From assembly GCA_017412265.1 (NCBI GenBank), contig JAFPYK010000273.1:1-7181 (forward strand): 7,181 bases of DNA. Direction: 5' to 3'. The DNA is from Lachnospiraceae bacterium (GTDB lineage: Bacteria > Bacillota > Clostridia > Lachnospirales > Lachnospiraceae). Position numbers and translations under genes: made by a program. The notes beneath the pieces are model-generated. The model worked only from the letters and a program-made list of their open reading frames with translations, was not told the origin of the DNA and did no database searches. This document shows positions 1 through 6,296 of the stretch, piece by piece (position 1 is the first letter of the stretch; the number at the start of each line of letters is the position of its first letter).

Positions 1-378
1 ATGTAAGAGCATCCACATCAGATTCCCGGCTATTGTACGTTGATACGAAATCTGATCATTGCTCAAAACATCTGCTGCCTTCTGATATGCTTCGTATGCA
101 GCGAGGTAATTTCTGCAGCGTTCGTGGATAATGCCCATGTTGTAATAGGCAGAATAAGTCGAAAACCAAGTATCTGGGTATTGTTCTAATCCCCATTGTA
201 TCAGGTCAATTCCTTCTTGTGACCGCTTGATCGGAAACTGAACGGCGGTGGTGTAACAGTGCTGAAGGCGAAGGAAATTGCCCCGGACTCGTTTTAACAG
301 TGTTTCATATTCAGCATAGCCCTCTTTTGGCATTCCTTCTTTGATGAGTTTCTTCTCATACTCTTCAATCTTCGTCAC
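1..378 (-). CDS. TPR-like protein of unknown function, 3' end cut by the window edge
   Basis: The frame is open from a GTG at 376-378 down to position 1, giving 126 residues with no stop, so the C-terminus lies outside the window. The start is fixed by a good GAGGTG Shine-Dalgarno at 384-389, five bases upstream, and by an in-frame TGA at 388-390 that rules out a longer N-terminus. The protein is predicted soluble, with no signal peptide or membrane segment. Residues about 75-108 read like one tetratricopeptide repeat (AYYNMG, then NYLAAYEAYQKA), and the rest looks helical. TPR units usually mediate protein-protein contacts, but I cannot name a family or a function. The gene follows rlmD by 40 bases on the same strand. 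Its GC is about 44% by count, far below its neighbours, and its codon use is much more A/T-ending, which suggests a different origin. It could belong to a larger unit to the left. Confidence 0.75.
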   Translation of the reverse strand, partial: MTKIEEYEKKLIKEGMPKEGYAEYETLLKRVRGNFLRLQHCYTTAVQFPIKRSQEGIDLIQWGLEQYPDTWFSTYSAYYNMGIIHERCRNYLAAYEAYQKAADVLSNDQISYQRTIAGNLMWMLLH

Positions 379-383
379 AGTTT

Positions 384-389
384 CACCTC
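384..389 (-). promoter_or_regulatory. Ribosome binding site deciding the GTG start of the TPR-like gene
   Basis: The minus strand reads GAGGTG, followed by five bases and then GTG at 378. No ATG or TTG lies between it and the upstream in-frame stop, so this site decides a non-ATG start. Confidence 0.6.
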
Positions 390-418
390 ACTTTTAACAG
401 CTAATCTGTAGTCTCAAT

Positions 419-1783
419 TCAAGCTCGAGTAATCAACACGACTGATTCCACATGCACGCTCTGCGGGAACATATCACATGGCTGCACCTTCTCCACCCGG
501 AAACCATTCGCACACAGGTATTTCAGGTCCCTCGCCAGTGTTGCGGGATCGCAGCTGACATAGACAACCCGCTTCGGCTCCATCTTCACGATCGTATCCA
601 GGAGCGCCTGGTCACAGCCCTTCCTGGGCGGGTCGACAACGATGACGTCCGCGCGCATGGCTCCGCCGCTCTCCCGGTATTTGGCCGGCAGAACGTCCTC
701 CGCCGCGCCGGCGAAAAACTCTGCGTTCCTGATGTCATTGAGCGCCGCGTTCTCCGCGGCATCGGCGACAGCGGCTTCCACGATCTCCACTCCGCAGACC
801 TGCTTCGCCCTCCGGGCCAGGAAGAGCGAGATCGTCCCGATCCCGCAGTAGAGATCCCAGACCGTCTCATTTCCCGTAAGGCCCGCATAGTCGAGTGCGG
901 TCCGGTAGAGTTTCTGCGTCTGGGCAGGGTTTACCTGATAGAAAGAGAGCAGGGAGATCCGGTAGCTCACATCCCCGATCCGGTCCGTGATATACGGCCT
1001 GCCCCAGAGCACACGGACGTCTCTTCCCAGGATCACATTGGTCCTCTCCCGGTTGATGTTGAGGCAGACGGAGGTCATGCCGGGCACCGTGCGGAGTCTC
1101 TCGATCAGGTCCTCGGCGGCCGGCAGCTTCGTCCCGTTGACGACCAGGCCGGTCATGATCTCGCCGGTGGCTGCGCCGACGCGCACGATGATGTGGCGCA
1201 CCAGCCCTTTGCCGGTCTCCTCGTCATATGCGCTGATCCGGTGCTCCTCCATCCAGGAGAGCACCAGTCCGCGGATGCGGTTGCTCCTCTCGTCCTGGAT
1301 CCGGCAGTCCTCACTTGGGACGATCCGGTGGCTGTGCCCGGCGTAGAAGCCGGCCGTCAGCCTTCCTTCGCGGTCATACCCCACCGGGTACTGTGCCTTG
1401 TTGCGGTAATGCCAGGGCTCATCCATCCCCAGAACCGGAAGCACCTCGATTCCCTTCAGGCCTCCGATCCTCTCCAGGCAGTTCTTCACCTTCTGCTGCT
1501 TCCACGCAAGCTGCTTGTCGTAAGCGACGTGGCAGAGTTGGCAGCCTCCGCACGGGCCGGAAACCGGGCAGGCCGAAGGTACCCGCCAGTCGGAGGCCGT
1601 CTCGAGCCGGGTCATAATCCCATAGGCATAATTCTTCTTCGCCTTGATAATGCGAACGGTTCCCGCATCACCGGGAACCGTATCCTTCACAAATACCGCA
1701 CAGCCGTCGGCATGCCCGACACCGGATCCTTCATTGGTCAGATCCGTGATAGCCATACGGATTTCATCATTCTTCTTCCACAT
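419..1783 (-). CDS. rlmD: 23S rRNA (uracil-C5)-methyltransferase, RlmD/RumA (TrmA) family
   Basis: This is a SAM-dependent enzyme that methylates C5 of a 23S rRNA uridine (U1939 in E. coli numbering). Gram-positive relatives (RlmCD) also modify U747, and the sequence alone does not separate the two. It is 454 residues long, normal for the family. Residues about 5-60 form a TRAM RNA-binding domain. C72, C78, C81 and C160 match the C-X5-C-X2-C plus distal Cys set that binds the 4Fe-4S cluster. The catalytic domain shows FYQVN (281-285), the SAM motif YCGIGT (312-317), DPPRKG (384-389), the nucleophile C411 in VSCDPATLARD, and the general base E446 near the C-terminus. All key residues are present. 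The ATG at 1781-1783 has a GGAAGGA Shine-Dalgarno seven bases upstream, and the gene starts 21 bases after yhaM, so the two are probably co-transcribed. An inverted repeat lies early in the frame (1656-1681). Confidence 0.95.
   Translation of the reverse strand: MWKKNDEIRMAITDLTNEGSGVGHADGCAVFVKDTVPGDAGTVRIIKAKKNYAYGIMTRLETASDWRVPSACPVSGPCGGCQLCHVAYDKQLAWKQQKVKNCLERIGGLKGIEVLPVLGMDEPWHYRNKAQYPVGYDREGRLTAGFYAGHSHRIVPSEDCRIQDERSNRIRGLVLSWMEEHRISAYDEETGKGLVRHIIVRVGAATGEIMTGLVVNGTKLPAAEDLIERLRTVPGMTSVCLNINRERTNVILGRDVRVLWGRPYITDRIGDVSYRISLLSFYQVNPAQTQKLYRTALDYAGLTGNETVWDLYCGIGTISLFLARRAKQVCGVEIVEAAVADAAENAALNDIRNAEFFAGAAEDVLPAKYRESGGAMRADVIVVDPPRKGCDQALLDTIVKMEPKRVVYVSCDPATLARDLKYLCANGFRVEKVQPCDMFPQSVHVESVVLITRA
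1656..1681. repeat. Perfect 10-bp inverted repeat inside the 5' part of rlmD
   Basis: The arms ACGGTTCCCG (1656-1665) and CGGGAACCGT (1672-1681) are exact reverse complements separated by six bases, CATCAC. In the mRNA this would form a GC-rich hairpin about 100 bases after the start codon, across codons about 35-43 in the TRAM domain (TVPGDAGTV). No U-tract follows on either strand, so it is not a standard terminator. Confidence 0.7.
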
Positions 1784-1804
1784 AAGCCGATCCTTCCGGG
1801 CGTA

Positions 1805-2743
1805 TCAGACCGTTGTCTTTCGGACAGGGGCGTCAAAAAGCCGCTGGTATCCGAGCCATTCGCCCTCTGCCTCAGAGCCTTTGACCAGTTCATAGAATGT
1901 CTGCATCTTCGCGTCCAGGTTGTCCGCCATGTGCAGCGCCAGCGCCTCCGCGATCTCCGGCTTCTTCGGCGAACCGTACTCATACTCGCCGTGATGCGCC
2001 AGGATGCAGTGCTTGATCTCCTCCTCCAGGATCTGCGGAAAGCCCGCGATTCCCAGAATCTTATCGTGGATCATCTCCGCGCCCATGTAGATATGGCCCA
2101 GGAGATTGCCCTCGTCGGTATAATCATTTTCCGGCATCTGCGACAGCTCACGCACCTTGCCGATGTCGTGGAGCAGGGCGCAGGTGATCAGGAGATCCCG
2201 GTTCAGGAACGGATAATACCTGGCCATATAGTCCGCGTTGCGGGTCACATTCAGGCTGTGCTCCAGCAGCCCGCCCATGAAGCTGTGGTGCACACTCTTC
2301 GCTGCGGAATGCAGGGAGAACATCCGGACGAATGCCTCATCCTCGAAAAATGCCTTCAGCAGGGCGTTCAGATGCGGCTCCTTGACGCTCGCCACATATT
2401 TGCCCAGAAGCACCTTCATATCCGGAATGCTCTTCTCCGATACCGGCATGTAATCCGCCGGGTCGTACTCCCCCTCCTGGGCCCGCCGCAGCCGGAAGAT
2501 ATTCAGCTGCGGGGCATTCTGGAAGATGACAATCATGCCCTCCACGAACACATAGTCCATGGCCTCAAAATGATCGATCCCACTGCCAAGGTCCCAGATC
2601 TTGGCGTCCAGCTGCCCGGTTTTATCCTGCAGCTGCAGGGAATAATAGGTTTTGCCCGCACGCGTGCGAAGCGACTGCTTGTTCTTGCACAGGAAGACCT
2701 GCGAGAGATTCTCTCCCTCCCGAAGATCCTGAACATATCTCAT
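1805..2743 (-). CDS. yhaM: YhaM-family 3'-5' exoribonuclease (OB-fold plus HD domain)
   Basis: The product is a metal-dependent cytoplasmic 3'-5' exonuclease; the B. subtilis relative YhaM trims single-stranded RNA ends and has also been linked to DNA. The length of 312 residues is normal for YhaM. An OB-fold nucleic-acid-binding domain spans about residues 10-88 (KTYYSLQLQDKTGQLDAKIW). An HD phosphohydrolase domain follows at about 145-285, with metal-ligand candidates H162 (LLEHS), H192-D193 in HDIGK, H217, H250-H251 (AHHGE) and D274. All the expected HD signatures are intact. The ATG at 2741-2743 has GGAG five bases upstream. The gene lies 40 bases after the HtrA-like gene and 21 bases before rlmD. 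Grouping with rlmD suggests an RNA-metabolism pair that shares the transcript of the upstream two-component genes. Confidence 0.93.
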   Translation of the reverse strand: MRYVQDLREGENLSQVFLCKNKQSLRTRAGKTYYSLQLQDKTGQLDAKIWDLGSGIDHFEAMDYVFVEGMIVIFQNAPQLNIFRLRRAQEGEYDPADYMPVSEKSIPDMKVLLGKYVASVKEPHLNALLKAFFEDEAFVRMFSLHSAAKSVHHSFMGGLLEHSLNVTRNADYMARYYPFLNRDLLITCALLHDIGKVRELSQMPENDYTDEGNLLGHIYMGAEMIHDKILGIAGFPQILEEEIKHCILAHHGEYEYGSPKKPEIAEALALHMADNLDAKMQTFYELVKGSEAEGEWLGYQRLFDAPVRKTTV

Positions 2744-2759
2744 AAAAGCTCCATTCTAA

Positions 2760-2792
2760 GCCGGAAGTCCGGCCAGCGCCCGGTTAACGGGC
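2760..2792. repeat. Two adjacent small hairpins between the HtrA-like gene and yhaM
   Basis: GCCGG/CCGGC around AAGT (2760-2773) and GCCCG/CGGGC around GTTAA (2778-2792) lie five bases apart. The second spans the TAA stop of the HtrA-like gene (2784-2786); the first ends eight bases before the GGAG of yhaM (2749-2752) on the transcribed strand. There is no contiguous U-tract, so this is not a clear intrinsic terminator. An mRNA processing or stability element is possible. Confidence 0.45.
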
Positions 2793-4106
2793 AGTCAGTG
2801 TTACGTCAAATGTCATCTCATTGTCGGTGGTCCGGGTTGTCCGGATGACCTCCACCTTCAGCAGGCCTCCGGGCCCCGCGGCGCGCATCGCGCTCTGCAG
2901 TCCCGCAAAGTCCTCCACAGGCGTGCCGTTGGCCGAGACGATGATGTCGCCCCGCTCCATGCCCGCCTTAAACGCGGGTGAATCTCCGATGACCTTGGAG
3001 ATATAGATGCCCTTGCCCACGCCCAGCGTGCTGCTCATCTCCGGCTGCACGACGCCGCCGTAGATGCCCAGATAAGGGCGGTCTCTCTGGATCGCAAGAT
3101 CCTCGATGAGCTGGCGAACACCCGCGATGGAATAGCAGGTCGACAGCCCTTCGTTTAAGTTGGAATTGAACCGGTGCGTCATCAGTCCAACGATCTGCCC
3201 GGAGAGGTTCAGGATGACACCGCTGCCGTTCGGGTGCTCGGGCAGGTCCGTGTTGAACAGCTCGATCTCATTATCGATCACGGCCTCCGTCGTCTTCCGG
3301 TTCGAGACAATGCCGAACTCCACCGAATACAGGTAACCGTTCGGGGCGCCCACGGCGATCACCGAGACGCCGGCGTCCAGGCCGGTCGAGTCGCCGAGCA
3401 CCGCCACATCGTAGCTGCCCTGGGTCTCGGAGGAGATATCCTCCAGGTCCACCTGCAGGCAGGCCATGCCGAGCTCCTCGTCGTGTGAGTACAGAGCCGC
3501 CTCGACCTCGCTGCCGTTGCGGAATGTGACGAGGATCTCGTTGGCCTTCGCGATCGGGTCATAAGGCGTCAGGATCAGCAGCGCCTTGCTGTTCTGCGAT
3601 AAGATCAGGCCGAAGCTGGTGTCCATCTTCTCGGATTCATTTAAGAACCAGTCCTCACCGTTGGTCACGGCGGTCACGCGCACGATGGCGCGGCCGGCCT
3701 CTGCGGCGATCCCTCGCAGGACCGAGTAAAACTCTCTCACCTGCCGCGTGGGATCCTCCGTCGTCGTCTCGATCTCGCTCTCGGTCTCGCTCTCCGAATC
3801 CGGCTCCTCCGTCGTCGACTCTGTCGTCGGGGGTTCCGTCGTCGAAACCACGGTCTCGATCGTGAACGGCTCCATCGTCACCGTCGTGGTCTCCGGCGGA
3901 TTCAGGTGCTTCTGCGCCAGGCTGAAGCTTAAGAAAGCCAAAAAGCCGAACAGCACCGCCAGAGGAATCACCAGAAGGATGCCCGAAAACAGTTTCTTAA
4001 AATACTTCCGGGCACGCCTCGGCTTCACTTCCTGCCGGATAAACGTATACTCCTGTTTTTCTTCGGGGAGCCCCTGCTCACCCGGCTTCTTCTCATTCGT
4101 CTCCAT
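2784..4106 (-). CDS. Membrane-anchored HtrA-like (S1C) protein with PDZ domain, probable pseudoprotease
   Basis: This 440-residue protein has a basic cytoplasmic N-terminus (1-41), one membrane helix (about 42-64), an acidic Ser/Thr/Glu/Pro-rich linker (about 71-120), a trypsin-like domain (about 125-335) and a PDZ domain (about 345-438, carboxylate loop YLGI at 345-348). The layout is that of DegP/HtrA proteases acting outside the membrane. The fold markers LGDS (237-240), VGAPNG (252-257) and GIVS (265-268) align well with HtrA. The catalytic positions do not: ILTNNHVV reads ILTPYDPI, so His becomes D183; TDLAVLK reads LGMACLQ, so Asp becomes G213; GNSGGPL is reduced to NGSGVIL, keeping S295. 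Classic proteolysis is therefore unlikely. The ATG at 4104-4106 lies inside the kinase gene (14-base overlap) with GGAAGG nine bases upstream, which suggests translational coupling. A chaperone, sensor or scaffold role using the PDZ domain is inference. Confidence 0.88.
   Translation of the reverse strand: METNEKKPGEQGLPEEKQEYTFIRQEVKPRRARKYFKKLFSGILLVIPLAVLFGFLAFLSFSLAQKHLNPPETTTVTMEPFTIETVVSTTEPPTTESTTEEPDSESETESEIETTTEDPTRQVREFYSVLRGIAAEAGRAIVRVTAVTNGEDWFLNESEKMDTSFGLILSQNSKALLILTPYDPIAKANEILVTFRNGSEVEAALYSHDEELGMACLQVDLEDISSETQGSYDVAVLGDSTGLDAGVSVIAVGAPNGYLYSVEFGIVSNRKTTEAVIDNEIELFNTDLPEHPNGSGVILNLSGQIVGLMTHRFNSNLNEGLSTCYSIAGVRQLIEDLAIQRDRPYLGIYGGVVQPEMSSTLGVGKGIYISKVIGDSPAFKAGMERGDIIVSANGTPVEDFAGLQSAMRAAGPGGLLKVEVIRTTRTTDNEMTFDVTLTAR
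3766..3795. repeat. Imperfect hexanucleotide repeat in the linker of the HtrA-like gene
   Basis: Five consecutive 6-base units of the form NTCTCG (the last NTCTCC) run from 3766 to 3795 on the plus strand, and related TCGTCG motifs lie on both sides. On the coding strand they encode alternating Glu with Ser, Thr or Ile (residues about 104-114). The unit is two codons, so gain or loss of a copy would change linker length without breaking the frame. Confidence 0.6.
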
Positions 4107-5517
4107 CGTCTTCTGCCTTCCCAGCCTTCAGAGAGAATACAAACTCCGTGCCCGCGCCCTCGGTGCTGGTCACGCTGATATTTTCGCCATGGGCGCTGAT
4201 GATCTCCTTGACGATCGACAGGCCCAGGCCCGTTCCCTTGCGGTCCTTGCCGCGGGACAGGTCGGTCTTATAGAAACGGTCCCAGATCTTCGACAGGCTC
4301 TCCTGTGGGATGCCGATGCCCGAATCCTTCACAGAGATCAGGACCTTGCCCCGGACCTCCTCGGCCCGGATCTGGATCTCCGAATTGTTGTTGCTGAACT
4401 TGATCGCGTTATCGATCAGATTATAAACCACCTGCTGGATCTTGCCCAGATCCGCGTCGACGAACATCTCATTCTCCTCGAAAACCATCCGGAATGAGAT
4501 CTTTTTCTTCTCGCAGGTTCCCTCAAATGTCGCGGCGGTCTGCAGGATCACGGGGATGATGTCAAAATTGCTCCACTGCAGCGTCTTCTCGCCGCTCATC
4601 CGGTTCATTTCCAGCAGGTTACTCGTCAGCTTCGTCAGCCGGTCCGCCTCAAACAGGATGATATTGAGGTACTTCTCCTGCATCTCCGGCGGGATGGTCC
4701 CGTCCAGCATGGCCTGCGCATAGCCCTTGATCGAGGTGAGCGGGCTGCGGAAATCATGCGAGACATTCGAGATGAACCGGTTCTGGTACTCATCCATGCT
4801 CTGCAGCCTTCGCCCCAGCAGCGTCACCGACTCCGACAGGTCTTCAAACTCATCGCCGGTGCGCAGCGGCTTGGCCTCGGTAAAATGCCCCGTCGCGTAC
4901 TCTCCGGCCCTCCGGTTGATCTTGTGCAGAGGAATCTCCATCTCCAGGTCCAGCACCAGGAAAACCACAAAGAGCAGTCCGTACAGGAAGAGCGAAGCCA
5001 CATTGATAACGTCCATATACTGGTTAACCGTATTCTCGATGGACTGATACGACGAGAAGATCACGATATAGCCACGCACCCGGTAATTATACGAGACCGG
5101 GAGCACCGCGCTGATGCATTCCTGCGTGAGATACCCCGGAATCATCACATGGTCGGAGAAACGCGACGAGAGCAGTTCCTCCGTCAGCTCCGGCACCTCG
5201 GCGCCGCCCTCCTCCATGACGTTGCTGCGCGTATCGATGATCAGGCGCCGGTTCGCGTCCACGATCCAGATCCGCAGGTCCAGGAAGGTATCGATCGTCC
5301 GCAGCTGCGCCCGCAGATACCCGGGCGTCATCTGCTCCTGGTAATAGTTCTCCATGTAGCTCTGCTCGATCAGCTCCGCCTCCGAATACATCAGATCCTT
5401 GCGGGACGTCTCGAGCTCCTTCCGGATCATCCGGCTGCCCGCCAGATTAAAGATCACGAAGATCAGCAGAATAACCAGAACATAGATGATCAGGAATTTC
5501 AACCGTACCGATCGCAA
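4093..5517 (-). CDS. Sensor histidine kinase (HAMP, HisKA, HATPase_c)
   Basis: This 474-residue membrane kinase would phosphorylate the response regulator encoded just upstream. It has TM1 at about 8-26, an extracellular domain of about 145 residues that looks PDC/sCACHE-like (LRIWIVDANRRLIIDTR), and TM2 at about 172-190. A HAMP linker follows at about 190-243, then a HisKA domain with phospho-acceptor H254 in SHDFRSPLTSIKGY. The ATPase domain has N370 (N box, NLIDNAIKF), D398 in DSGIGI (G1), the F box IWDRFYKTD, and GTGLGLSIVK (428-437, G2). All catalytic boxes are intact. The start is a TTG at 5515-5517 with AGGAG eight bases upstream; an in-frame TGA at 5554-5556 leaves no room for an upstream ATG. 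The gene lies 48 bases after the regulator and its end overlaps the HtrA-like gene by 14 bases. The signal sensed is unknown. Confidence 0.94.
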   Translation of the reverse strand: MRSVRLKFLIIYVLVILLIFVIFNLAGSRMIRKELETSRKDLMYSEAELIEQSYMENYYQEQMTPGYLRAQLRTIDTFLDLRIWIVDANRRLIIDTRSNVMEEGGAEVPELTEELLSSRFSDHVMIPGYLTQECISAVLPVSYNYRVRGYIVIFSSYQSIENTVNQYMDVINVASLFLYGLLFVVFLVLDLEMEIPLHKINRRAGEYATGHFTEAKPLRTGDEFEDLSESVTLLGRRLQSMDEYQNRFISNVSHDFRSPLTSIKGYAQAMLDGTIPPEMQEKYLNIILFEADRLTKLTSNLLEMNRMSGEKTLQWSNFDIIPVILQTAATFEGTCEKKKISFRMVFEENEMFVDADLGKIQQVVYNLIDNAIKFSNNNSEIQIRAEEVRGKVLISVKDSGIGIPQESLSKIWDRFYKTDLSRGKDRKGTGLGLSIVKEIISAHGENISVTSTEGAGTEFVFSLKAGKAEDDGDE

Positions 5518-5523
5518 CTCGCT

Positions 5524-5532
5524 CTCTCCTTT
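5524..5532 (-). promoter_or_regulatory. Ribosome binding site deciding the TTG start of the histidine kinase
   Basis: The minus strand reads AAAGGAGAG. Its AGGAG core (5526-5530) sits eight bases before TTG at 5517. The only nearby ATG (5555-5557) is in another frame, so this site supports the TTG start. Confidence 0.75.
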
Positions 5533-5565
5533 CCGGCGCGATTTCTCGCAGCCTCATGATCCGCA

Positions 5566-6273
5566 TCAATATACCGCAAACTTGTATCCGACGCCCCAGA
5601 CCGTCGACAGGCTCCAGGACGGATGGTCCTTGATCTTCTCGCGCAGACGCTTGATATGCACGTCCACGGTCCTCGTGTCGCCGATGTACTCATACCCCCA
5701 GATATGGTCCAGCAGCTGCTCTCTGGTGAATACCTGGTTCGGATGCGAAGCCAGGAAATAAAACAGCTCCAGCTCCTTCGGAGGCATCTCCACCACATTT
5801 CCCATATAGATCACCGCGTAGTTGGTCTGGTTGATGATCAGGTCCGGATAAGAGACATACTCTCCGACCTGCTCCGGCACGTCCGCCTCCTCCGGCTCCG
5901 GCGCGCTCTTGTACCGCCTCAGCACCGCGCGCACCCTGGCCACCATCTCCTTGGTGTCAAATGGCTTGATGATATAGTCATCCGCGCCGAGCTCCAGCCC
6001 GAGCACCTTGTCGAAGACCTCGCCCTTCGCGGAGAGCATGATGATCGGCACCTGGCTGTCCTTGCGCACGGTCCGGCAGACCTCGTAGCCGTCCACGCCG
6101 GGCAGCATCAGGTCCAGCAGGATCAGGTCCGGCTTGTACTCGGCAGCCGCCGTAATCGCGTCTTCTCCGTTATCCACGATCTTCGTGTCATAGCACTCCT
6201 TCATCAGATACAGCGAGATCAGCTCGGCGATATTGGTGTCGTCATCGACAATCAAAATCTTCTGTTTATCCAT
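5566..6273 (-). CDS. OmpR/PhoB-family response regulator
   Basis: This 235-residue cytoplasmic transcription factor is probably phosphorylated by the adjacent kinase. The receiver domain (about 4-116) has the acidic pair D11-D12 with D10 before it, phospho-acceptor D54 in LLDLMLPGVDG, the switch residue S81 and the conserved K103 in IIKPFD. After a proline and glutamate-rich linker (about 120-135) comes a winged-helix DNA-binding domain (about 140-233) with PPKELELFYFLA, the recognition-helix region TRTVDVHIKRLREKI (about 204-218), and the closing WGVGYKF. All key residues are intact. The ATG at 6271-6273 has a strong Shine-Dalgarno region (AGGGGAGGAG, 6278-6287). The gene starts 23 bases after mutS2, so it may share mutS2 transcription. 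The general layout resembles WalR or PhoP, but the neighbours do not match the usual wal locus, so no symbol is given. Confidence 0.95.
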   Translation of the reverse strand: MDKQKILIVDDDTNIAELISLYLMKECYDTKIVDNGEDAITAAAEYKPDLILLDLMLPGVDGYEVCRTVRKDSQVPIIMLSAKGEVFDKVLGLELGADDYIIKPFDTKEMVARVRAVLRRYKSAPEPEEADVPEQVGEYVSYPDLIINQTNYAVIYMGNVVEMPPKELELFYFLASHPNQVFTREQLLDHIWGYEYIGDTRTVDVHIKRLREKIKDHPSWSLSTVWGVGYKFAVY

Positions 6274-6277
6274 AGGT

Positions 6278-6287
6278 CTCCTCCCCT
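6278..6287 (-). promoter_or_regulatory. Strong ribosome binding site of the response regulator gene
   Basis: The minus strand reads AGGGGAGGAG within the 23-base gap after the mutS2 stop. It holds two overlapping GGAG cores, four to seven bases before the ATG. This suggests efficient initiation independent of mutS2 translation. Confidence 0.65.
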
Positions 6288-6296
6288 AAAGAGTCC

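Noticed and set aside
17..56. 8-bp inverted repeat (ATCAGATT and AATCTGAT) inside the TPR-like gene
   Set aside because: The loop is 24 bases and the stem is AT-rich. It is inside coding sequence and is compatible with chance.
2119..2124. TATAAT on the plus strand inside yhaM
   Set aside because: No matching -35 sequence lies about 17 bases upstream, and no plus-strand gene follows it.
452..2848. A 798-codon open frame on the plus strand opposite rlmD and yhaM
   Set aside because: It lies antisense to two genes with complete catalytic motifs. Such long stop-free antisense frames are expected in GC-rich coding DNA, and its translation is rich in His, Arg, Leu and Pro with no recognisable domain.
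4420..4448. TATAAT on the minus strand with a weak TGGGCA -35 inside the kinase gene
   Set aside because: The bases encode the conserved N box region, and the -35 match is only four of six. An internal promoter cannot be supported.
5450..5557. Small frame starting at the ATG at 5555-5557 in the gap between the regulator and the kinase
   Set aside because: It is out of frame with the kinase, has no ribosome binding site and ends after about 36 codons inside the kinase gene.
3748..5559. Plus-strand open frames opposite the kinase and HtrA-like genes
   Set aside because: They are shadows of well-supported minus-strand genes, with low-complexity or biased composition and no domain signature.
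4093..6273. Naming the two-component system WalRK
   Set aside because: The architecture is similar, but the usual yycH, yycI and yycJ neighbours are absent and many OmpR-type pairs share this layout.
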